The notes beneath the pieces were generated by a model. The model saw only the letters and a program-made list of their open reading frames with translations. It did not search any database and was not told the DNA's origin. A DNA stretch of 64,000 nucleotides, taken from contig OY725494.1 of the NCBI GenBank assembly GCA_963281255.1, positions 2,679,934 to 2,743,933 on the forward strand, given 5' to 3'. Source of the DNA: Aphrocallistes beatrix. Its lineage: Eukaryota; Porifera; Hexactinellida; Sceptrulophora; Aphrocallistidae. A program made the translations under genes and the position numbers. Shown here in pieces: positions 43,278-53,630 of this stretch. Position 1 is the stretch's first letter. Each line of letters opens with the position of its first letter.

Positions 43278-44519
43278 ATGTATCATTGTACAATCAAAAA
43301 TGCAATGGCCGAACTCTACCAAGGTGAAAAGGAAAAGAATGCTAAACAGGATATTCTCCGCGAGTTAGACTGCTTCGTACTCGACAATTCTCTCCGAGAG
43401 AGCACGGTCGGTCAATTGAAAGGACACACACTTGAAGATAAGTGGAGAATTTTCGAAGAGGTAAAAAAGTGTGGCTATCAAAACATTGCAGTAGCTGCCT
43501 TTTCAGATGAGGAGCGTGTAGACGATGAATTTGTCAAACAATTGCTCGAGAGAGGGGAAGAATGAGTCTAGACTCTTTGCCTTCTGTGACTAGATGATAT
43601 CAATGAAGATGGAACTATCATTGCAGAGACAGTTCCAACTACCCTTCTCAAGATGAAAGAACTCAAACTACGCAATCCTATCATTGAGATTGACTTGGCT
43701 GATCAAAGGATAGATTAGACAAAGAAGTCGATCGTTGAGGAGGTGTGTCAACTTCTCTTTCAAAGGATTGAGTGGAGTAAGCAGCAACTTTGTCCCAATT
43801 CGAGAATATTCATCAACCTGAGAGATTTCCCTATCGCAATGACCAAATGTCCGGAACGTGTACTGAGAGTTGTGCAGTATATCAGCTCTTTGAATGAATT
43901 GAGACGCCCGTTAGGATTGTATGAAGACCCTACTGGACGCTTTCTAGCCGAGCAAATGAGCTTATGGACGAGCACCATCCGTGAGGTAATGGATGCTGAG
44001 GGATGGAACAAAGGTCACCTGTTGGTGCATGTTCATCAGTATTTGGGGTTGGCAGACAGTGTACAACTCGAGTGTCTAAAGTCAGGAGCAGATGGCATGT
44101 GGGCAAGTGTTTGCGAGGAGGGATCAGCTTTCGGACACGCTTGTTCCAGTATCGCACTCTTGAATCTCATTTGTATGGGTAACACCAAAGTTCTGAAGAG
44201 GTATAACTGCACTTACTTGAGGGATGCTGCTATCGCAGTGACGAGAATTACAACCGGTATACCGCCACAACCTAGACAATGTATGTACGGGGAAAGGGCC
44301 TTGGATACTGTCTTCGACTTTGGTGGCATTGCTGGTGGTAGAACGAAAAGAAATTCTTTCGACTTGGCAAATTTCTTCGGTGAAGTGCATCCAATTCGTA
44401 TTAGCACACTCTCTTCAACGGACATGCTGAAGCAACAGATGATAAATACTTTTGGCCTCAACGCTGCCTTCACCGATCAGTTAATGCATTCAATGAAAAA
44501 GCAAATGATCCAGGACCTG
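43278..44519 (+). pseudogene. HMGL-like (DRE-TIM) plus EF-hand gene, 5' part, plus-strand copy
   Basis: The encoded protein combines a pyruvate-carboxyltransferase-like TIM barrel with a C-terminal EF-hand, a combination I recall from uncharacterised proteins of marine invertebrates and protists. Visible barrel motifs are NLRDFPIAM (RD of the metal site), LLVHVHQYLGLAD (HxH metal ligands), EEGSAFGHACSSIALLNL, and ITTG...ALDTVFDFGGIAGG. The substrate is unknown. The N-terminal piece 43278-43565 is open, but TGA, TAG and TGA codons follow in frame at 43563-43592 and a TAG near 43718. Another frame carries KNESRLFAFCD there, so two frameshifts are likely. The gene is then interrupted by the Harbinger at 44520 exactly after the codons for IQDL. 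Confidence 0.72.
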
Positions 44520-44929
44520 GGGCCTTATTCACTAAACTTAACTTAAGTTTTGCTTAACTTAAAACTTAAGTATAACTTAAGCAAAAACTAAGTATTTGCT
44601 TAACTTTAAGCAAAACTTAAGCAAAACTTAAGTATTTGCTTAAACTTAAGCAAAACTTAAGTTAAACTTAAGTTTTGCTTAAGTTGGTATTCACTAAGCT
44701 AAACTTAAGCAAAATCTAAGTATTTGCTTAACTTTAAGCAAAATCTAAGTATTTGCTTAACTTGAGAAATAGCCAAGAATTTGCTTGCTTTACAAAAATG
44801 TCAAGAATTTAATACTTTTGAATTATCCAAATGCAATCACTATCAAGTTCCATGGTTAAATTATATGAACAATAGTCCTATTAAATAGTTATAAATTTCT
44901 GAAGAAATATTCTAGTTTAGTTAGATTTC

Positions 44930-45985
44930 ATGGCTTCTGCACTAAGTTTACTTGAGATTGAAATTGAAATTATTGAAAACAGTTTACGTCGCCAAAGAGT
45001 TTTTAGGGATCGACTTAACCCAATGGAGGCATATTCTGACTTCGATTTTATCGCTAGATACAGAATAACGAAGTATATGTTTGTAAACCTCTTGAACAAC
45101 ATTTCCATCAAACTTCATCGATCTACTGCTCGTTCCCACTCAATCGCTCCAGCAACACAACTAGCTGTAGCTCTGCAGTTCTTAGCTACTGGAACTTTTC
45201 AGACAGTTATCGCATCCGCACATGGAATCTCGCAAACGTCTGTATCGAGATGCGTAACTGCTGTGACTAAAGCATTAACCAGCATAGCTCCAGCATATAT
45301 CAAATTTCCGAATACAACTCGACAAAGGGTCATTCAAGAATATTTCTTAAAGAAATACAAGTTCCCACTAGTTCTTGGATGTATTGATGGCTCCCATGTT
45401 CCCATCCTTGCGCCATCAACGAATGAGGATCTCTATGTTAACCGAAAGGGATTTCACTCTATAAACATCCAAGCAATTTGTGACCATGAATTTCGCTTCA
45501 TCAATGCTGTTGTCAAATGGCCCGGCTGCACTCATGATGCTTTTATTTGGCGTCAATCAGGCATCAACCGGGAGATAACAAGTGGTGGGATTGAAACTGT
45601 CCATGGGTGGCTCTTAGGTGATAGTGCGTATGGATTACGTACTAAGTTAATGACTCCTATAACTTCTCCAGCTACACCTGGGCAAAGAAGGTATAATCGG
45701 GCTTTCCTTAAAGTTCGTCAAACAATTGAGTGCACTTTCGGTATTTGGAAGAGCCGTTGGAGGTCCATGGATAGAACAGGAGGGACTCTCTGTTATAGTC
45801 CTGAAAAATGCTGTAAAATAATCATCGCTACTATGGTGCTGCATAACATGTGTATCGACCATGGCCTCCTGACCGAACTCGACTCAACAATGGATGAACC
45901 CACTCCTGACATTGATTATCTGCAGGAACCTTCAGAAAATGGTATCATAATGAGGGAAGCTATAGTAACTGAAATTTTCCAGTAA
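44930..45985 (+). CDS. Harbinger transposase (HARBI1-like), left copy
   Basis: A 351-residue intact protein starting MASALSLLEIEIEIIENS. It has the N-terminal helical region (RYRITKYMFVNLL), an HTH segment (QLAVALQFLATGTFQTVIASAHGISQTSVSRCV), and the DDE_4 nuclease. The nuclease shows GCIDGSHVPI (first Asp), VVKWPGCTHDAFIWR (GSxHD-like), LLGDSAYGL (second Asp), and RQTIECTFGIWKSRW (catalytic Glu). Harbinger transposases need a partner SANT/Myb-like protein for nuclear import and DNA binding, and its gene lies next door in convergent orientation. Confidence 0.92.
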   Translation: MASALSLLEIEIEIIENSLRRQRVFRDRLNPMEAYSDFDFIARYRITKYMFVNLLNNISIKLHRSTARSHSIAPATQLAVALQFLATGTFQTVIASAHGISQTSVSRCVTAVTKALTSIAPAYIKFPNTTRQRVIQEYFLKKYKFPLVLGCIDGSHVPILAPSTNEDLYVNRKGFHSINIQAICDHEFRFINAVVKWPGCTHDAFIWRQSGINREITSGGIETVHGWLLGDSAYGLRTKLMTPITSPATPGQRRYNRAFLKVRQTIECTFGIWKSRWRSMDRTGGTLCYSPEKCCKIIIATMVLHNMCIDHGLLTELDSTMDEPTPDIDYLQEPSENGIIMREAIVTEIFQ

Positions 45986-46279
45986 ATTATGCTTTATCAT
46001 TGCATGTCAAATTTATGTTAATTTTATTTGACTTTACATTGTATTGAATTCCAATTACCCATTCTTAATACATTTTAATATACAGTTGAAACCGCTTCGT
46101 CGGAACACTTTCAGAGTCGGTGGCTCTCGATTATCCGATATGATGTCCCGATTCACGATGATTTTTAGTTTAAAGAAATTATTTTCGACAATTCTATCCT
46201 GATTAAGCTGCTTCACTGTCTCAACATCATAACTAGTTATCTGAAATCATTAAGATTACAAAGTGAACAGAAATAGTAA

Positions 46280-46842
46280 TTAATAATCACTGGAACTTGG
46301 AGGATAGAAAGGTCCTGAAGGGAAACTCTTAGGGTAGGATGGCGGAGCAAATGGTCCTGCGAATGGATGCATATGAGGCTGTGTCAAGGCAGATAACATC
46401 GCTTTTTGGTTTGCGATCATCTCTGGTAGATTCTGCAACATATCTCCTATTCTCTGCATATGCGATTCAATTCTCTCTAAACTTGACTCTATTCTTTTGA
46501 CTACAGCCAACTTCTCTTCTTCCTTCTCTAACAAAATCTGTTTAGTATTTGTCAGTTGCATATCTGCAGTTGCGCCAGATAGTGGGTACGAAAACTTTCT
46601 TTTTCGACTGGGTAGTCCCGCCAGGTTGGGTTGCTCATCATCCGTTGAAAACAGAGGGCTTGTGACCATTTGATCAGAATCATAAGACACTTGGGAGTGA
46701 GTAGGTTCATTCGTGATGTCTACCCCAGAAGCGATGCCCTCAAATAATTGTTTCCCTTTGATGCTTTGGATTTTCTCCTCCAGTGGAGTTAGTTCACTTC
46801 CAGGGGGACCTCCGCCAGTTTTTTTCATCGAAGCAAGCTTAT
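46280..46842 (-). CDS. Harbinger SANT/Myb-like partner protein, C-terminal part
   Basis: The frame is open from the N gap to the stop at 46280-46282, about 187 residues. It contains KKTGGGPPGSEL, the segment that follows the Myb/SANT domain in Harbinger-encoded and NAIF1-like proteins. A basic SRKRKFSYP block, a coiled coil (LLEKEEEKLAVVKRIESSLERIESHMQRI) and a Pro-rich tail follow. The DNA-binding domain itself would lie in the gap. An ORF drawn through the N run into the opposite arm is spurious. Confidence 0.75.
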
Positions 46843-47042
46843 NNNNNNNNNNNNNNNNNNNNNNNNNNNNNNNNNNNNNNNNNNNNNNNNNNNNNNNNNN
46901 NNNNNNNNNNNNNNNNNNNNNNNNNNNNNNNNNNNNNNNNNNNNNNNNNNNNNNNNNNNNNNNNNNNNNNNNNNNNNNNNNNNNNNNNNNNNNNNNNNNN
47001 NNNNNNNNNNNNNNNNNNNNNNNNNNNNNNNNNNNNNNNNNN
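46843..47042. other. assembly gap, 200 N
   Basis: Fixed-size gap at the centre of the Harbinger palindrome. After it, 47043-47062 is not mirrored on the left, so the two arms end at slightly different points. Confidence 0.95.
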
Positions 47043-47627
47043 AAGCATAAACCACTAATTGCCGATAAGCTTGCTTCGATGAAAAAAACTGGCGGAGGTC
47101 CCCCTGGAAGTGAACTAACTCCACTGGAGGAGAAAATCCAAAGCATCAAAGGGAAACAATTATTTGAGGGCATCGCTTCTGGGGTAGACATCACGAATGA
47201 ACCTACTCACTCCCAAGTGTCTTATGATTCTGATCAAATGGTCACAAGCCCTCTGTTTTCAACGGATGATGAGCAACCCAACCTGGCGGGACTACCCAGT
47301 CGAAAAAGAAAGTTTTCGTACCCACTATCTGGCGCAACTGCAGATATGCAACTGACAAATACTAAACAGATTTTGTTAGAGAAGGAAGAAGAGAAGTTGG
47401 CTGTAGTCAAAAGAATAGAGTCAAGTTTAGAGAGAATTGAATCGCATATGCAGAGAATAGGAGATATGTTGCAGAATCTACCAGAGATGATCGCAAACCA
47501 AAAAGCGATGTTATCTGCCTTGACACAGCCTCATATGCATCCATTCGCAGGACCATTTGCTCCGCCATCCTACCCTAAGAGTTTCCCTTCAGGACCTTTC
47601 TATCCTCCAAGTTCCAGTGATTATTAA
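47043..47627 (+). CDS. Harbinger SANT/Myb-like partner protein, right copy, partial
   Basis: Identical to the 46280-46842 copy and extended by a few residues (KHKPLIADKLAS) towards the N-terminus before the gap begins. The start codon and SANT domain are missing. Confidence 0.75.
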   Translation, partial: KHKPLIADKLASMKKTGGGPPGSELTPLEEKIQSIKGKQLFEGIASGVDITNEPTHSQVSYDSDQMVTSPLFSTDDEQPNLAGLPSRKRKFSYPLSGATADMQLTNTKQILLEKEEEKLAVVKRIESSLERIESHMQRIGDMLQNLPEMIANQKAMLSALTQPHMHPFAGPFAPPSYPKSFPSGPFYPPSSSDY

Positions 47628-47921
47628 TTACTATTTCTGTTCACTTTGTAATCTTAATGATTTCAGATAACTAGTTATGATGTTGAGACAGTGAAGCAGC
47701 TTAATCAGGATAGAATTGTCGAAAATAATTTCTTTAAACTAAAAATCATCGTGAATCGGGACATCATATCGGATAATCGAGAGCCACCGACTCTGAAAGT
47801 GTTCCGACGAAGCGGTTTCAACTGTATATTAAAATGTATTAAGAATGGGTAATTGGAATTCAATACAATGTAAAGTCAAATAAAATTAACATAAATTTGA
47901 CATGCAATGATAAAGCATAAT

Positions 47922-48977
47922 TTACTGGAAAATTTCAGTTACTATAGCTTCCCTCATTATGATACCATTTTCTGAAGGTTCCTGCAGATAATCAATGTCA
48001 GGAGTGGGTTCATCCATTGTTGAGTCGAGTTCGGTCAGGAGGCCATGGTCGATACACATGTTATGCAGCACCATAGTAGCGATGATTATTTTACAGCATT
48101 TTTCAGGACTATAACAGAGAGTCCCTCCTGTTCTATCCATGGACCTCCAACGGCTCTTCCAAATACCGAAAGTGCACTCAATTGTTTGACGAACTTTAAG
48201 GAAAGCCCGATTATACCTTCTTTGCCCAGGTGTAGCTGGAGAAGTTATAGGAGTCATTAACTTAGTACGTAATCCATACGCACTATCACCTAAGAGCCAC
48301 CCATGGACAGTTTCAATCCCACCACTTGTTATCTCCCGGTTGATGCCTGATTGACGCCAAATAAAAGCATCATGAGTGCAGCCGGGCCATTTGACAACAG
48401 CATTGATGAAGCGAAATTCATGGTCACAAATTGCTTGGATGTTTATAGAGTGAAATCCCTTTCGGTTAACATAGAGATCCTCATTCGTTGATGGCGCAAG
48501 GATGGGAACATGGGAGCCATCAATACATCCAAGAACTAGTGGGAACTTGTATTTCTTTAAGAAATATTCTTGAATGACCCTTTGTCGAGTTGTATTCGGA
48601 AATTTGATATATGCTGGAGCTATGCTGGTTAATGCTTTAGTCACAGCAGTTACGCATCTCGATACAGACGTTTGCGAGATTCCATGTGCGGATGCGATAA
48701 CTGTCTGAAAAGTTCCAGTAGCTAAGAACTGCAGAGCTACAGCTAGTTGTGTTGCTGGAGCGATTGAGTGGGAACGAGCAGTAGATCGATGAAGTTTGAT
48801 GGAAATGTTGTTCAAGAGGTTTACAAACATATACTTCGTTATTCTGTATCTAGCGATAAAATCGAAGTCAGAATATGCCTCCATTGGGTTAAGTCGATCC
48901 CTAAAAACTCTTTGGCGACGTAAACTGTTTTCAATAATTTCAATTTCAATCTCAAGTAAACTTAGTGCAGAAGCCAT
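47922..48977 (-). CDS. Harbinger transposase (HARBI1-like), right copy
   Basis: Residue-for-residue the same 351-residue protein as 44930-45985 on the other strand. All catalytic residues are retained. A natural Harbinger would carry one transposase; two identical inverted copies mean either a very recent inverted duplication or an assembly mirror. Confidence 0.88.
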   Translation of the reverse strand: MASALSLLEIEIEIIENSLRRQRVFRDRLNPMEAYSDFDFIARYRITKYMFVNLLNNISIKLHRSTARSHSIAPATQLAVALQFLATGTFQTVIASAHGISQTSVSRCVTAVTKALTSIAPAYIKFPNTTRQRVIQEYFLKKYKFPLVLGCIDGSHVPILAPSTNEDLYVNRKGFHSINIQAICDHEFRFINAVVKWPGCTHDAFIWRQSGINREITSGGIETVHGWLLGDSAYGLRTKLMTPITSPATPGQRRYNRAFLKVRQTIECTFGIWKSRWRSMDRTGGTLCYSPEKCCKIIIATMVLHNMCIDHGLLTELDSTMDEPTPDIDYLQEPSENGIIMREAIVTEIFQ

Positions 48978-49390
48978 GAAATCTAACTAAACTAGAATAT
49001 TTCTTCAGAAATTTATAACTATTTAATAGGACTATTGTTCATATAATTTAACCATGGAACTTGATAGTGATTGCATTTGGATAATTCAAAAGTATTAAAT
49101 TCTTGACATTTTTGTAAAGCAAGCAAATTCTTGGCTATTTCTCAAGTTAAGCAAATACTTAGATTTTGCTTAAAGTTAAGCAAATATTTAGATTTTGCTT
49201 AAGTTTAGCTTAGTGAATACCAACTTAAGCAAAACTTAAGTTTAACTTAAGTTTTGCTTAAGTTTAAGCAGATACTTAAGTTTTGCTTAAGTTTTGCTTA
49301 AAGTTAAGCAAATACTTAGTTTTTGCTTAAGTTATACTTAAGTTTTAAGTTAAGCAAAACTTAAGTTAAGTTTAGTGAATAAGGCCCCAG

Positions 49391-50220
49391 GTTGGTAATC
49401 GAAAGGAAGAGTATATGAGTCCTGTGGGATTAGCGCTTCTCTTTGATGATGCACTCGAATTTGAGACATTTTACCAAAAATTCCTCAAACCATATTACCA
49501 GAATATCAAATGTGAAGACGCAAGAAAGGCATTGAAGGCTCTTGACATGGATAAAGATGGCAAAGTTGAATGGTCAGAATGCATGGTCTATGTTAAATGG
49601 GCCATCTACGAATATCCTGATATCAGTGATCTGGATGAGTTGCTCTCTGCCTTCACCGATCAGTTAATGCATTCAATGAAAAAGCAAATGATCCAGGACC
49701 TGGTTGGTAATCGAAAGGAAGAGTATATGAGTCCTGTGGGATTAGCGCTTCTCTTTGATCGGGCCGGTGGTCATTTGAATGTGAACATGAGGAATGTTAT
49801 TGATAAGTGGGAGATAACTACGTCCCCCCCCCCCATTGGAACATATTGAAGTCTCTACTTCATGCAATCTGGGACGAATTGGATGGCAGTGAAGAATTAA
49901 GTCAACAAGGTGATGATGCACTCGAATTTGAGACATTTACCAAAAATTTCTCAAACCATATTACCCGAATATCAAAAGTGAAGACGCAAGAAAGGCATTG
50001 AAGGCTCTTGACATGGATAAAGATGGCAAAGTTGAATGGTCAGAATGCATGGTCTATGTTAAATGGGCCATCTACGAATATCCTGATATCAGTGATCTGG
50101 ATGAGTTGCTCTCTGTTACCTTCAAGAAAGGACTGTTCATGGCCATGCAAGATGAGATAATCACACCAATCATGATGAGTGGCAGCCCATTAGATCAGTT
50201 CTGCACAAATATTGCCAAAT
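49391..50220 (+). pseudogene. HMGL-like plus EF-hand gene, 3' part, scrambled by internal duplication
   Basis: Resumes after the Harbinger at the codons for VGNRKEEYMSPVGLALLFD. It jumps directly to DDALEFETFYQKF (skipping about 50 residues), runs through the EF-hand to ISDLDELLS, then restarts at AFTDQLMHSMKKQ and repeats the whole block in full order to the end at TAA 50218-50220. So the EF-hand DMDKDGKVEWSE is present twice. A C-homopolymer (about 49825-49834) and a one-base loss at about 49939 break the second block. The 3' untranslated region matches the minus-strand copy for about 110 bp. Confidence 0.75.
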
Positions 50221-50681
50221 AACACCATACTCCTACTTATTTCTTTATTATTTTATTTTTAATCATCCTGATAAATATGTAATAAAAATAAACTGAGTTT
50301 CACTATAATTTAATCAAAAATAGAGTCTATCAACAATATGAGTTACTGGGATCTTGGTATAATGGAAAAGAACAGATGCCAGCAAATCAAAATGAATTAA
50401 GATGTAGAGAAGAGGAGATCTGCTAAGACAGATTGAAGAGATTGCAATATCTCAAATCCCAAAAGGATAAACTCATTCTACTCCATTATTTAATGATAAA
50501 TTCCGGTCGACTATTAATTGCGCAGTCCCAGTCAGTTCATAGTATCATTAGTATAAAATAAATTAATTGTTTCGGTATCAAAATATTTTACACCAAAGTA
50601 GAGGAAGAAAAAATAAAAACAGGCAAATTCTACTCTCTGAGTTCGAACTCATACAGATCCTCCAAATAGGGAATGAGGATC
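50221..50681. other. intergenic, convergent 3' ends
   Basis: 3' flank of the EF-hand gene copy, then the 3' flank of the VIT/VWA gene. An open frame at 50567-50758 overlaps the latter and has no motif support. Confidence 0.35.
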
Positions 50682-53090
50682 CTATGCCTGCAGACAGTCC
50701 GTCGCTAGCTTCAGGAGGTGCTGATACGAAGGCTTACCTCCCACACTCTCAAGCTTAGATTCAATCCATCTCTCTCCCTTCTTGGAAACCAGCAGCCACT
50801 CACTCTTGTAACCTGAAAATCTTGTCTGGAGACATGCAATGCATAGCATAGTCACCCATATTTTCAAATCTTTCAGCTCATTGGGACAGGATTTCTTGAC
50901 TTCTTTACAACTCAATAGTTTTTCAATCTCTTCCGAATAGTCCCAATGTCCTTCTGCTTTCTGTAGCGCCATGATGCTCTGATGGCCCACGGGAGATGAC
51001 TTGTAAGAATTAGCACAAAGTTCACTCTCACTCTGCATATTATAGGTAAAACCAGCAAATGATTCCAATCCAGTAGATTCATTCGAATGAAGATTTAAAT
51101 CCATCAGGTCTGCCGTGAATTCAGAATCAAAATTCGACGTATCACTTTCCTTGTCCACACTATAACATTCTCCTACAAGAGATGCTGATTGTAGGAGGGA
51201 AGAATCAAAATATCTCGACTTAGGAGCAGAGTAAAAATGGGCAGAACTTCCGATGGTTAGAGTATTGTCATAATAGGAAGTGTCGGCTGGTGCCATCTTT
51301 AGACTATACACCTTCATTGAACCCTCCACCACTCGACCCTCATCCTCACTCACCGCTACAAACGCAGTCTGCTTGCACAGTACATTCGTGTAGCAGCTGA
51401 GAGTCACACACTCCTCCTTACTGGAGGCACCGCCTTCCAACTCCCGAAGGGCTTTACTCACTCCGAACTGATGCACCAGTTCAGAAGGGAGCTGTGGAGA
51501 GAGAGCGAGCACACTGTCTGATAAACTCAATTCCACTGTGCACACCTTCGTCTCCCTGTCAGATGAATACTTCAGAGTCGCACTCATCTTCTCTCCTTTC
51601 ACCATTTTCTCACTCAAGAAGGCCACCACAACGAATGGCTCATTCTCGAAGAGAACGGGGATGGATTTCGGATACACCGTCATCTCTTTGCTTCCTGTCA
51701 CACGGATATCCGTGTAGCTCGGTGACATCGCGATATTCATCACCTCCATCACACGGGACTGCATCCGCTCCTTCCCCGAGATGAACACTGCCTTGCCTTT
51801 CCCCGCTCGAGCGACATTCGTCACCAGATCCGTGGACACGCCGGATCCGATACCGAAAGTGAACACGCGTGTGTTGCCTGCGTTATCAGAGACAGCTTTC
51901 ACAACGGCCGCAGTGTCACTCACACCTCCGTCTGTCAGGAGGAAGATCTGACGGGAGAGCTCGGGCACTGGCTTCTTCGAGTAGATATGTTTCAGTGGGC
52001 TCAGAATCTCAGTCCCCCCGAGGCTAGCTTCCAGTCCCTTCGCGTGCTGGACTCCTCTCTCCAGCGAGCTCTGATCGTACGCTACGCTCCCCTTAGGGAA
52101 CAGGGGATGGAAAGAACTGCCGAATCCGATTATGTTGAAGAAGCTACCAGGTGACAGACTACGCACAAGCATTTCGAGTGTCTCCCTCGCGTTACGGATG
52201 GCGTCTCCACTCATGCTACCGCTCTGATCGATCACGAATATATACTCACCGCGGATGCCGGCCTCTGCGTGGGAGGACTTGGGCAGAAAGGTTAGGAGGA
52301 CGGCCGGGTTGTCAATGAATGGGTGCTGAGCTGGTTTCTCCTCCCTCACCGGAAGTGCTGGCTCTATCATGGCGGAGAGGGGATGGATAGCTTCATAGTC
52401 TATGTACGCTACCAGGTCTGTGTTCAGGGGGTCAGGGGACGTGAGATGCATTCCTTTGCGACCATCCGTTGCTACGAATTCCTCGAGTGGATGGGATGGA
52501 GAAATGATTTGCTTCAGTTTACCGATGTCATTCACTATAAACAACTCGAAGTTGAACTTATAAACAGCTGGCAGGATGTTTGAATTGATAACAGGTGGCA
52601 GCATCTGTCGAGAACTCGCTTCTGTGCTCATCTCGTATCTCGGTTTCAAGGTGGCGGGGAGGAGCAGATGGATGCCTTGCTCCTCCACTTGCAGCTGTTG
52701 GAGCAGCTGAAGTCGAACTTCTGCTTTCTTCCCAGGAGAGAGATTGCCGAGGACTATCCCGACCACATCCTGTGTCTCTTCTTTCACGAGGACAGCAGTG
52801 TTACCGCTAGCAACAGCGTCCTCGTACACTGCCTTTGCTTCCTCTTTCTCCTTCACGATCCCCTTCATTCTCTTCCCGTCGATCACAGCCTCGATTCCTA
52901 CCAGGACGGAGTCGCTGTGGAGAGGGTGCTTGAATTCTACTTCAATGGGATCTTTACTCGAGTTTGTATAGGAAAAGGCTGCTTCGAAATGAGCGAGAAG
53001 TCCGTATATATTCGTTTGAATGGAGATGGAATCGAGGGGCATATTGGTTTGCTCTATGCCATACGCAATCAACCCTATTTTATCCGCCAT
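50682..53090 (-). CDS. VIT and VWA domain protein (VWA5A-like)
   Basis: An intronless 802-residue protein. Residues 1-140 form a VIT domain (YGLLAHFEAAFSYTN, EVEFKHPLHSDSVLVGIEAVIDG, EEAKAVYEDAVASG, VVGIVLGNLSPGKKAEVRL). Residues about 283-455 form a VWA domain with a complete MIDAS: DQSGS, the Thr of GGTEI, and the Asp of LLTDGG. The C-terminal 350 residues include a Ser-rich linker and a conserved-looking end (EIEKLLSCKEV, WVTMLCIACLQTRF, RWIESKLES). No signal peptide is visible, so it is cytosolic like VWA5A (LOH11CR2A) rather than secreted like the inter-alpha-trypsin inhibitor heavy chains. A metal-dependent protein-binding role is inferred. VWA5A and PARP4-type relatives are the closest known architecture. 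Confidence 0.85.
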   Translation of the reverse strand: MADKIGLIAYGIEQTNMPLDSISIQTNIYGLLAHFEAAFSYTNSSKDPIEVEFKHPLHSDSVLVGIEAVIDGKRMKGIVKEKEEAKAVYEDAVASGNTAVLVKEETQDVVGIVLGNLSPGKKAEVRLQLLQQLQVEEQGIHLLLPATLKPRYEMSTEASSRQMLPPVINSNILPAVYKFNFELFIVNDIGKLKQIISPSHPLEEFVATDGRKGMHLTSPDPLNTDLVAYIDYEAIHPLSAMIEPALPVREEKPAQHPFIDNPAVLLTFLPKSSHAEAGIRGEYIFVIDQSGSMSGDAIRNARETLEMLVRSLSPGSFFNIIGFGSSFHPLFPKGSVAYDQSSLERGVQHAKGLEASLGGTEILSPLKHIYSKKPVPELSRQIFLLTDGGVSDTAAVVKAVSDNAGNTRVFTFGIGSGVSTDLVTNVARAGKGKAVFISGKERMQSRVMEVMNIAMSPSYTDIRVTGSKEMTVYPKSIPVLFENEPFVVVAFLSEKMVKGEKMSATLKYSSDRETKVCTVELSLSDSVLALSPQLPSELVHQFGVSKALRELEGGASSKEECVTLSCYTNVLCKQTAFVAVSEDEGRVVEGSMKVYSLKMAPADTSYYDNTLTIGSSAHFYSAPKSRYFDSSLLQSASLVGECYSVDKESDTSNFDSEFTADLMDLNLHSNESTGLESFAGFTYNMQSESELCANSYKSSPVGHQSIMALQKAEGHWDYSEEIEKLLSCKEVKKSCPNELKDLKIWVTMLCIACLQTRFSGYKSEWLLVSKKGERWIESKLESVGGKPSYQHLLKLATDCLQA

Positions 53091-53630
53091 GATTTTGTTA
53101 TGTTAACAATCTATATTTAAACTGTCTATCTTCAATAGAAAAGAAAAATACTATATTATATAAAATAAGTGTTTCGTGAAAATATTTGTAACCATAACTA
53201 ATGTGACTAATGTGTGGTTGCTAGTGATAGCTATCCTGCGAGGTTCAGAATATTCTACAACATTCGAGTCATATTTCCTAAACGTTTCAAAAGCGCGCCA
53301 TCTTTAGAAAACAACTTCATTCGGTGATCTAGGAATCACTCATAACAAAATTCCCATTGATGTTGGTAGCACTTGAAGAAATAGAAGAAATATTCATTTA
53401 AATCGCAAAAAAGTTCCAAAACAAGATATTAAAACCCTCGCCTGGCTACGTCTCAAAAGTATAAATAGAGAAAACCCCACTTTCATTTTCACTTTCAGTT
53501 CACTTTCAATGTACTTTCATTTTTACTTTCAACATTCCTAGCCAACCGCGGGTTTTAATTAAGCGTATTATCGTCGATTGAAGCATGCTTATTCTTGGAT
53601 CATTTGAATACATTTCATTACAGGGTGGCT
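53091..53630. other. non-coding upstream of the VIT/VWA gene
   Basis: Promoter side of the gene above. Around 53480-53535 the pentamer CTTTCA repeats about six times (TTTCATTTTCACTTTCAG...). CTAGCCAACCGCGGGTT at 53538 echoes the sequence at 680. Otherwise unrecognised. Confidence 0.35.

Larger units (their letters stand above)
44520..49387. mobile_element. Harbinger/PIF transposon assembled as a palindrome
   Basis: Both ends read GGGCCTTATTCACTAA; the left is preceded by CTG and the right followed by CAG, matching the CWG target of animal Harbingers apart from the centre base. The order is: transposase (plus), SANT-like gene (minus, partial), 200-N gap, SANT-like gene (plus), transposase (minus). 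The arms are about 2.3 kb each. The ORFs are identical, but the subterminal TTAAGCAAAACTTAAG arrays differ at some bases (for example 44632 versus 49271). The empty site is present at 49693-49707 and in the minus-strand copy near 39600. Confidence 0.88.

Noticed and set aside
46280..47627. Two 304-residue open frames running through the N gap
   Set aside because: They read unknown bases as X and join a gene to its own mirror image on the other strand. Only the parts outside 46843-47042 are sequence.
51494..53120. Plus-strand frames over the VIT/VWA gene
   Set aside because: Shadows of the 802-residue minus-strand protein; no motif.
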